Origin: an uncultured Dialister sp.
GTDB lineage: Bacteria; Bacillota; Negativicutes; Veillonellales; Dialisteraceae
Direction of reading: 5' to 3'
DNA length: 64,000 nucleotides
Assembly (NCBI GenBank): GCA_900314595.1
Contig: OMVW01000006.1
Span: 1 to 64,000 of the forward strand
A model generated the notes under the pieces. That model had not been told where the DNA came from, did no database searches, and saw only the letters and a program-made list of their open reading frames with translations. The position numbers and the translations under genes were made by a program. Shown here in pieces: positions 7,557 through 13,946 of this stretch. The first letter of the stretch is position 1, and every line of letters begins with the position of its first letter.

Positions 7557-7800
7557 GCTTGATGCAATGAAGAAAGAGAGTAGGTACCCCGAAAAATCAG
7601 CGAGCCCGGAGGGTGAAAGCGGGCAGGGATTCTGAAGTGCATTTCCGAGCATGGAAGGCGGAAATAAGTATGTCTTCCCGGGACTTCCCGATACAGAAGA
7701 AGGTTTCAGAAGAAACCTGTGGAGGCATGGATGGCGACATCTGTGCAAATCCGGGTGGTAATCACGAGTCTCTCGTCCCGAAAGGACGGGAGTTTTTATT
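7557..7800 (+). ncRNA. T-box leader, specifier best read as TGC (Cys)
   Basis: Stem I closes with GCTTG (7557-7561) and CGAGC (7646-7650). AGTA and GAAG mark the specifier loop, which reads GAAG-TGC-A with TGC at 7638-7640. The T-box motif GGGTGGTAATCACGAG is at 7753-7768. The terminator is CTCTCGTCC (7770-7778) with GGACGGGAG (7784-7792), then TTTTTA. I chose TGC because the codon is followed by a purine and aligns with the glyQS specifier loop. Against it, the UGGU bulge predicts an A discriminator while bacterial tRNA-Cys usually has U, so GTG (Val) or GCA (Ala) are the alternatives. Confidence 0.8.
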
Positions 7801-7851
7801 TTGGAAATAGAATCTCCCGGTGAATCTATTTCATTTCTTCAGGAGGTTTTC

Positions 7852-9153
7852 ATGAAGGAAAATGGGGAAGTCCAGGCAGCTGCTAAAAAGGCGATGGACG
7901 CAAACAAAAAGAAAAAACAGGGACGCCAGTTTATTCTGTGGATACTGGCTTTGATTGTCGGTGCCGCTCTGGGGTGGCTCGGCATCAAACCGCTGAATGA
8001 TTTATTTACTTTTATTGCTACCGTATTTACGCGTCTTTTCCAGTTTATCGCAGTTCCTACCATTGCGCTGGCCGTCATTACGACTCTGGCCCAGCTGGGG
8101 GCTAAAAAAGAAACGGGCCGCATTTTTGCTCATGCCGTGACTTACACACTTTTGACTACCATCTGTGCGGCAGCCATCGGCCTTGCCATGTATCTTTGGG
8201 TTGCTCCGGGAAATCTTCCGGCTGATATTGTGGGAGCCGGTGCATCCAATGTGCCGAAGAATCTGGGTCATCTCTCCTATTATGACCATATCCTTTCTGT
8301 CATCCCGAATAACCTGCTTCAGCCGTTCCTGTCAGGCAATGTCCTTGCCGTGATGCTCATTGCCGCATCCTTTGGCCTTGGCCTTGCTTTCATGCCGAAG
8401 ACGGAAAACAGGGAAGTCCTCATGAAAGGCATCCTTGGCTTCCAGGAACTTCTTTTCACGCTCATTCGGGCATTGCTTTCTGTACTGCCTGTGGGGATTC
8501 TGGCTTTTTCTGCCCAGCTTTCCGCCCAGATTGAAGCAGGCGTCATTGTGGGAGCTCTGGGAAAATATACTCTGGTCATTATGGCCAGCAACTGCATTCA
8601 GTTCTTCATTGTGCTTCCGATTTTCCTCATCCTCCGCGGACTTAATCCACTGGATGTATTCCGCAAAATGTCTCCGGCCATTGCAGTAGCCCTTTTCACC
8701 AAGAGCTCTGCCGGCACTCTTCCGGTTACCCTGGCATCGGCGGAACATAATATGAAGGCCAATCCGTCCGTTTCCCGGTTTGTCCTTCCTATCTGCACAA
8801 CAATTAATATGAATGGTTGTGCGGCTTTTATCCTCGTCACTTCTCTTTTCCTCATGCAGAATGCAGGATTTGAACTGTCCATGACTACCATGATTACCTG
8901 GCTTTTTGTGGCCGTCCTGGCGGCTGTAGGAAATGCCGGTGTCCCTATGGGCTGCTATTTCCTGACTCTCTCCCTCATGAGCGGCATCGGAGCGCCCATT
9001 GGTGTCATGGGGGTCATCCTTCCGATTTATACGATTATTGATATGATTGAAACTGCTGAAAATGTATGGTCCGACTCCTGTGTATGCGCCATGACGGATC
9101 ATGACCTCAAGGGGAAAATCGATGACCCGAGAGTGCAGGGGAAAGCAGCATAA
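7852..9153 (+). CDS. DAACS-family amino-acid symporter, probably cyst(e)ine
   Basis: 433 aa, sodium/proton-coupled symporter of the GltP/SstT/TcyP family, with about eight membrane segments and two re-entrant hairpins. The hairpin-1 serine motif reads TKSSAGTLP and the TM7 motif reads TINMNGCA (usually NMDGT). In TM8 the sequence is DMIETAENVWSD (from residue 397); where acidic-amino-acid carriers have the substrate-binding Arg, this protein has Glu400, so glutamate or aspartate are unlikely. Start is ATG 7852 behind AGGAGG at 7841-7846. It is controlled by the T-box directly upstream. Cystine fits family member TcyP, the likely TGC specifier and the neighbouring poly-Cys leader; a small neutral amino acid remains possible. 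Confidence 0.85.
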   Translation: MKENGEVQAAAKKAMDANKKKKQGRQFILWILALIVGAALGWLGIKPLNDLFTFIATVFTRLFQFIAVPTIALAVITTLAQLGAKKETGRIFAHAVTYTLLTTICAAAIGLAMYLWVAPGNLPADIVGAGASNVPKNLGHLSYYDHILSVIPNNLLQPFLSGNVLAVMLIAASFGLGLAFMPKTENREVLMKGILGFQELLFTLIRALLSVLPVGILAFSAQLSAQIEAGVIVGALGKYTLVIMASNCIQFFIVLPIFLILRGLNPLDVFRKMSPAIAVALFTKSSAGTLPVTLASAEHNMKANPSVSRFVLPICTTINMNGCAAFILVTSLFLMQNAGFELSMTTMITWLFVAVLAAVGNAGVPMGCYFLTLSLMSGIGAPIGVMGVILPIYTIIDMIETAENVWSDSCVCAMTDHDLKGKIDDPRVQGKAA

Positions 9154-9180
9154 GAAATAGAGATAAGTGATAAGTGAAGG

Positions 9181-9216
9181 TGGCCCGCCTGATAATTGGA
9201 AAGGGGGCCATTTTTA
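9181..9216 (+). terminator. Terminator of the symporter gene
   Basis: TGGCCC (9181-9186) pairs with GGGCCA (9205-9210), then TTTTTAT. A short 7-bp repeat (GATAAGT twice, 9162-9175) lies between the stop codon and this stem. Confidence 0.65.
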
Positions 9217-9239
9217 TATTATTGAGATAAATATGAAAA

Positions 9240-9267
9240 CTGGCGGCTGATTCCTGACAACTGCAGT
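9240..9267. repeat. Four-unit 7-bp repeat CTGNNNN
   Basis: CTGGCGG, CTGATTC, CTGACAA and CTGCAGT follow in register between two terminators. The same period and intergenic position recur in the window. Confidence 0.45.
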
Positions 9268-9270
9268 CAA

Positions 9271-9303
9271 AAAAGCACCGATTATGATGCAATCAGTGCT
9301 TTT
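9271..9303. terminator. Terminator of the UroD-family gene
   Basis: AAAAGCACCGATT (9271-9283) pairs with AATCAGTGCTTTT (9291-9303), with A- and T-rich flanks on both sides. It lies 13 bp past the stop of the leftward gene. Confidence 0.8.
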
Positions 9304-9316
9304 TATATTTCCATAA

Positions 9317-10327
9317 TTACAGTTCTACTGCTTTTCTAAGAGCCCTGAGGTTTTCTTCCGGCGCTTTCGGATTGACTACGCAGCCCGGACCGAGGATGAG
9401 GCCTTTACCGTCTACCTGCCCAATGGCATCTTTGACATGGGCGGTGATTTCCTCCGGTGTACCGTTCAGGATAATATCATCATACTGAAGGACTCCGTTT
9501 ACAAAGTAGGGGGCGGACTTGATGCCTGCCAGAAGACATTTGCCGGTAAGAGCCCTGGCTTCTTTCAGGGTTGGCCAGGTATGGCGGTCATGCCAGTTGA
9601 TGCAGTTTACAGGATATTCGGCAATTTCATTGAAATAAATATCACTGCCATGAATATGGGCGGGGTTGAACCAGGTCTTTTTCACGTAGGAATTGATGAC
9701 CTGCAGGTCATAGAATTCGCCGAATTCTTCAAATTCTTTGAGATTCATTATACTTTTGCAGGCATTCTGGGTGGCAAAGAAGAATCCGTCTACCCCTGCT
9801 TCGATATTGTAATGAATGAAGTCAATGGTTGTGGCAGTGATGGCGGCCAGGGCATGATGGACAGCTTCCGGGAAATTGATCATATCTGTAAGGAGGCGGT
9901 CACCGGCCATTTTTTTCAGTGTGGAGAAGGGGCTGAAAATGGTCTGGATGATTGGAGTGCCCGGGGTCCTGCGCTTTGAGAGCTCCCTTGCAAATTCAAT
10001 CTGTTTGCCGTAAGTGCCCATGATGGCCGGAATGGCTTTCAGTGTATCGTAATCTGCCGGAGCCTGAATGGCAAATCTCTTGACAATCGGTTCTTTATGC
10101 GGATCGCAGTAAATGGTAATCTGGTTGCCGAAGTCCTGGGTGCTGTACAGACCGAAGGGCATCATTTTGATATAATCGTAATCATATTTTTCTGTGAGTT
10201 CTACTTCTGCTTCAGCCAGGGAAATGGGATCCTGGTCGAATTCGGAAAGGTGCATCCATGCGGCTACCGGTACATGGTCTACGTCCTTGCCTTCGATGGC
10301 TGCTCTCACGCGTTCTTCTCTAGTCAT
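9317..10327 (-). CDS. Uroporphyrinogen decarboxylase superfamily protein
   Basis: 336 aa with the UroD-like (beta/alpha)8 pattern: MTREERVRAAIEG at the start, HIHGSD in the middle and LGPGCVVNPKAPEENLRAL at the end. True HemE has an Arg-rich N-terminal PxWxMRQAGR motif, which is absent, so this is not haem biosynthesis. The superfamily also holds corrinoid-dependent methyltransferases (MtaA/CmuA types) and many uncharacterised members. No corrinoid protein or methyltransferase partner is adjacent. It is a single-gene unit with AAAGGAG ahead of its ATG. The substrate cannot be told from sequence. Confidence 0.8.
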   Translation of the reverse strand: MTREERVRAAIEGKDVDHVPVAAWMHLSEFDQDPISLAEAEVELTEKYDYDYIKMMPFGLYSTQDFGNQITIYCDPHKEPIVKRFAIQAPADYDTLKAIPAIMGTYGKQIEFARELSKRRTPGTPIIQTIFSPFSTLKKMAGDRLLTDMINFPEAVHHALAAITATTIDFIHYNIEAGVDGFFFATQNACKSIMNLKEFEEFGEFYDLQVINSYVKKTWFNPAHIHGSDIYFNEIAEYPVNCINWHDRHTWPTLKEARALTGKCLLAGIKSAPYFVNGVLQYDDIILNGTPEEITAHVKDAIGQVDGKGLILGPGCVVNPKAPEENLRALRKAVEL

Positions 10328-10363
10328 ATCGGTTCTCCTTTCGAAAATCAGTTTATTTGGTTT

Positions 10364-10369
10364 ATTATA
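10364..10369 (-). promoter_or_regulatory. Extended -10 promoter of the UroD-family gene
   Basis: Read leftward, ATGCTATAAT: a consensus -10 with the TG extension and no good -35. The same TGCTATAAT core occurs at 33178 and 56189. Confidence 0.55.
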
Positions 10370-10480
10370 GCATAACTGTGTAAAGAGTACGGAATTTTTA
10401 TTGGTGAAACTCTTATGTACTGTTGCTCAAAAAGCAGTCTGCCAAAAGTAGGTTTTTTCGCTTTAAAGCTGTTAAAAATT

Positions 10481-10515
10481 GAAAACGGAAAACCGGCCGC
10501 TGGCGGCTGGTCACT
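10481..10515. repeat. Five-unit degenerate 7-bp repeat
   Basis: GAAAACG, GAAAACC, GGCCGCT, GGCGGCT and GGTCACT run in register in the gap between divergent genes. Neighbouring units resemble each other more than distant ones, as expected from slippage followed by drift. Confidence 0.45.
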
Positions 10516-10585
10516 AAATTCACATCTTCAGTAGATATGGTTTTTCTGAAAAGGTATAATATTTCCAGTTGAAGGTGATTATGTA

Positions 10586-12322
10586 ATGAATCTGTATAAA
10601 GGCCGCCTCTGGCTGGCGGCGCTTGCAGGATGGATATCCCTGCTTATGGGTTTCTGTGAATTTTATACATTTCGTATCGGCTGGCATCCTGCGTCTTCGC
10701 CCTGGAACCGGGAAGCGCTGCTTCATATTTCCGACGTGCCTTTTATCGCAGCATTGGGGTGCCTTACATTTCTGGTGATTTCCGTCCTTTTGAAAATCCT
10801 GGGACCGGTCCCTGTATTATCCGAAAAGCCCGGGCCTGACGGGAAGCCGACGGATGCGCCCTTTGCTTTTATCGCTGCCTTTTTACTCCTTTGCTGGATG
10901 CCTTTTTTTCTCGTCTTTTATCCGGGGACCGGCATGAATGATACCACTGATATTATGAGAGCCGGTATCTGGGCCACGGGACAGCATACTTTTATTTACT
11001 GCATGTATATTTATGGATTGACCCAGGCATCGGACTTCCTGTTCCATACGGCATCCTACGGACTGGCAGCAGCATCGCTGATCCAGATGATTCTCTTTGC
11101 CGCAGGTATTGCCTACTGCCTGTCCTGGCTCTACAGAAGGACAGGACGTATGTGGATTTCCATTGTCCTTTCTCTGTACTACGGAATGGTTCCGATGATT
11201 TGCAACATGTCCTTTTCCAATGTGAAGGATGTCCTTTTCTCCGTAGTAATTCTCCTCTGGGTGCCTCTTATTACATCCTTTGTCTCGGGCTATAAGGAAA
11301 ATGCATGGCTGGGTAATAAACGCCTTTTTATCCTGGCGGGCCTTGGCATGATGCTTTTGAGAAATAATGGGATCTTTGTATTTCTTGTAATGCTTTTGAT
11401 TCTGTTATTTCTAATGAAAAACATCCGCATCAATCTTCTTTTGACGTCAGTCATTATGATTGCTCTTGCCATTACGCCCGATGTGGCCATCAAACAAGTC
11501 TTGAATCTCCCCCAGCTTTTTCAGGAAAGGGTGGGGATTCCCCTTCAGCAGTTTTCAAGGGCCGTGGCGGTGGGAGCGCCTCTTACGCCGGAAGAGCAGG
11601 AGTACGCAATCCGTATGATGGTGCCCGGTATGATTGAGAAATGGTATGATCCGTTTACAGTGGATCTCATTAAATGGAACAGCAATTTCAATTTTCAGTT
11701 TTTCAACAGCCATCCCGATGATTTCTGGAAAAACTGGAAATCCCTGGGCAGAAGAAATAAAGATATTTACGCCGATGCCTGGCTCTATGCCACTTACGGA
11801 TTCTGGGCTTTTCCTGCTCCTGATGAGATGACCCAGTCCCGCTTCACCTGGGCTTTTACGGAGGATGATTTAAAGAATGGCCTCTCCCCGGACCATAACA
11901 ATGGCTATCAGACAGGCACTATTCATCCTTTCTTTGAGAAAGAAACACAGGAAAAACTGGGACAGTATCTCCGGAAACACAGCAGATACCCCGGCGCTGG
12001 AACCTGCCTGTGGCTGACACTCTCCATCGGCCTTCTTCTTTTTTACCGGAAACAGTATACCCGCTTTCTTGTCCTGCTGCCATCCTGTCTCCTCTGGGGG
12101 ACGCTGATTCTTGCGGCGCCGGCAGCTTTCGTGTACAGGTATGTTTATTTCTTCCCGCTGTGTATTCCCTTCTTCGTCCTTCTTCCATTTCTCCCGAATG
12201 GGAAATATGGAGAGACGAAGTGGAAAGAGACAGTCATGATGGACCGGGAAGAAGTGGAAAAAGAACGGGATGCCCGGGAAATCTTTCACTCTGATGACGG
12301 ATATACTCACTGGAAGGAGTAA
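10586..12322 (+). CDS. Polytopic membrane protein, DUF6020-like (copy 1)
   Basis: 578 aa, about ten or more hydrophobic segments and one large extracytoplasmic loop (about residues 310-470). I do not recognise a characterised function. After a membrane segment it carries FYPGTGMNDTTD, and further on LLRNNGIF; both recall integral-membrane glycosyltransferase-like families such as DUF6020, where Asp after a FYPG turn may be catalytic. It is clearly paralogous to the next gene (shared FYP..GMNDT, LLR.NGIF, F(Q)E..(V/A)(G/V)(I/P)PLQQ, V.F(I)KW and QSRF(T/G)WA). The C-terminus is a charged tail. A candidate -10 TATAAT is at 10555-10560 with no clear -35. A role in cell-surface polysaccharide is a guess. 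Confidence 0.6.
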   Translation: MNLYKGRLWLAALAGWISLLMGFCEFYTFRIGWHPASSPWNREALLHISDVPFIAALGCLTFLVISVLLKILGPVPVLSEKPGPDGKPTDAPFAFIAAFLLLCWMPFFLVFYPGTGMNDTTDIMRAGIWATGQHTFIYCMYIYGLTQASDFLFHTASYGLAAASLIQMILFAAGIAYCLSWLYRRTGRMWISIVLSLYYGMVPMICNMSFSNVKDVLFSVVILLWVPLITSFVSGYKENAWLGNKRLFILAGLGMMLLRNNGIFVFLVMLLILLFLMKNIRINLLLTSVIMIALAITPDVAIKQVLNLPQLFQERVGIPLQQFSRAVAVGAPLTPEEQEYAIRMMVPGMIEKWYDPFTVDLIKWNSNFNFQFFNSHPDDFWKNWKSLGRRNKDIYADAWLYATYGFWAFPAPDEMTQSRFTWAFTEDDLKNGLSPDHNNGYQTGTIHPFFEKETQEKLGQYLRKHSRYPGAGTCLWLTLSIGLLLFYRKQYTRFLVLLPSCLLWGTLILAAPAAFVYRYVYFFPLCIPFFVLLPFLPNGKYGETKWKETVMMDREEVEKERDAREIFHSDDGYTHWKE

Positions 12323-12360
12323 GCTTTCGTCTTTTTAAATGACAGGCAGGAGGTGAATCC

Positions 12361-13944
12361 ATGAAAATTTTTTCCCGTGAAAGGGTTTCCAAAGGCGCTC
12401 TGGCTTATACGCTTCCACTGGCATCGGCCATATGGTATACATTTCGTATCGAAGAGATGGGAAAAACGCTGGGCACTCCGGAAGGGCAGTTTCTCTATCT
12501 GTCCGATATTCCTGCCATTCTGGTCATCTGGATTTTTTCCGCAGGAGTTTTATCCTGCCTGCTTCACCGGATTCTTCCGGTGAGATTCCTTGCGGAGCCT
12601 GATGAAGACCGAAAATTTTTCCTTCCCTGTTTCTTTTTCATGGTACTCTGGAATTTTCCCTTCCTTTTAGCTTTTTATCCGGCGCCGGGCATGAATGATA
12701 CGGTTTTCATGATGGATAATCCTCTATGGGGAGCCGTGCAGTTTCCCTGGCTTTATTCCGTCATTTACGGTTATGGCAGCCAGTGGGGAAAAGAGTTTTT
12801 CGGTTCAAGAGAGTCGGTTATTTTCATCCTGTCTTTATTGCAGCTTTTGGTGTATGATTATGGGCTTACAGGCATTGCCTTCCGGGTCCGGCGTAAATTC
12901 GGAAAAATCCCGGGGATTTTTCTCTGGGCTTATTTTGCTTTTTTCCCCATGATTGGGAATTATGGCATTGCTGCCGTGAGGGATGGACTTTTCTCTCTTG
13001 CCCTGCTGCTTTCCGTGATTCTCATTGCCGATGAAGAGGAATGGGGGAAAAAGCAGTATATCTTGCTGTCTTTGTCGTTTCTGGGGATGATGCTGCTCAG
13101 AAGCAATGGCATTTTTATATCCTTTTTCCTTTGCGGGGCAGTTATTTATCTATTGAAAAAATGGAAGAAACCTCTGCTTCTGTTCCTCCTTTGTGCCGCT
13201 GTTTCCATTGTCCCCGGGAGGGCCATTCTTTCTTATCATGACTGGGAACCTCATTTCCAGGAATCCATGGCTGTTCCCCTGCAGCAGCTGGGACGGGTGC
13301 TGGTGATGGACGGATACCGAAGCGAGGAAACGAAAGCATTGATGAATGAACTACTGGCGGAGGATCAATGGAAGGCAAATTATTATCCGGAAACTGTGGA
13401 TTTCGTGAAATGGCATGACGATTTTCGCAGAAATTCACTGAATCGGGAAAAGAAGAGATTCCTTCTGTGCTGGCTGGATACGGGCCTTCATAACCCCCGT
13501 ATCTATATGGAAGGATGGATGACGGAAACTTATTCCCTATGGAATGTAATTCCTGATGCACCGGATGTGCAGTCCCGTTTCGGCTGGGCTCTTTCTGACG
13601 AAAATACGAAGAATATGAAACCGGCGGATAATGACAATCTGGCGGTGGGTTCTTTCCCCATGGCCATGACATTAAAATCATTCCTTGTCAATCTGGAGTG
13701 GGAAGGGAGCCATTTCATGGGACCGGGGCTCTGTCAGTGGCTGACACTTCTTCTCTGCCTTTTATTTTATGGCAGGGGAAACCGGAAGGGAATCCTTGCA
13801 GCAGTGCCTCTCCTTGCCAATACACTGACGCTTCTGGTTTCAACGCCTGCATCTGCAGTTTTCCGGTATTCCTTTGCCTATGTGCTGGGACTTCCTGTTC
13901 TTCTGATTTATTTCCTTTATCAGGATAATTCTTCTTCGAGGTGA
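12361..13944 (+). CDS. Polytopic membrane protein, DUF6020-like (copy 2)
   Basis: 527 aa, paralogue of the preceding gene with the same membrane layout and motifs (AFYPAPGMNDT, MMLLRSNGIF, VPLQQLGRV, VQSRFGWALSDE). It lacks the charged C-terminal tail of copy 1. Start ATG 12361 follows CAGGAGGTGAATCC, 38 nt after the first gene, so the two are probably co-transcribed and may act as a pair. Its last codon touches the start of the helicase gene. Function unassigned. Confidence 0.6.
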   Translation: MKIFSRERVSKGALAYTLPLASAIWYTFRIEEMGKTLGTPEGQFLYLSDIPAILVIWIFSAGVLSCLLHRILPVRFLAEPDEDRKFFLPCFFFMVLWNFPFLLAFYPAPGMNDTVFMMDNPLWGAVQFPWLYSVIYGYGSQWGKEFFGSRESVIFILSLLQLLVYDYGLTGIAFRVRRKFGKIPGIFLWAYFAFFPMIGNYGIAAVRDGLFSLALLLSVILIADEEEWGKKQYILLSLSFLGMMLLRSNGIFISFFLCGAVIYLLKKWKKPLLLFLLCAAVSIVPGRAILSYHDWEPHFQESMAVPLQQLGRVLVMDGYRSEETKALMNELLAEDQWKANYYPETVDFVKWHDDFRRNSLNREKKRFLLCWLDTGLHNPRIYMEGWMTETYSLWNVIPDAPDVQSRFGWALSDENTKNMKPADNDNLAVGSFPMAMTLKSFLVNLEWEGSHFMGPGLCQWLTLLLCLLFYGRGNRKGILAAVPLLANTLTLLVSTPASAVFRYSFAYVLGLPVLLIYFLYQDNSSSR

Positions 13945-13946
13945 CT

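Noticed and set aside
7638..7640. Valine (GTG) or alanine (GCA) as specifier of the first T-box
   Set aside because: Not excluded, but the purine-after-codon rule, the DAACS carrier type and the neighbouring poly-Cys leader favour TGC. The discriminator base argues the other way and is noted in the finding.
9317..10327. HemE (uroporphyrinogen decarboxylase proper)
   Set aside because: The HemE N-terminal Arg-rich substrate motif is missing and no haem gene is nearby.
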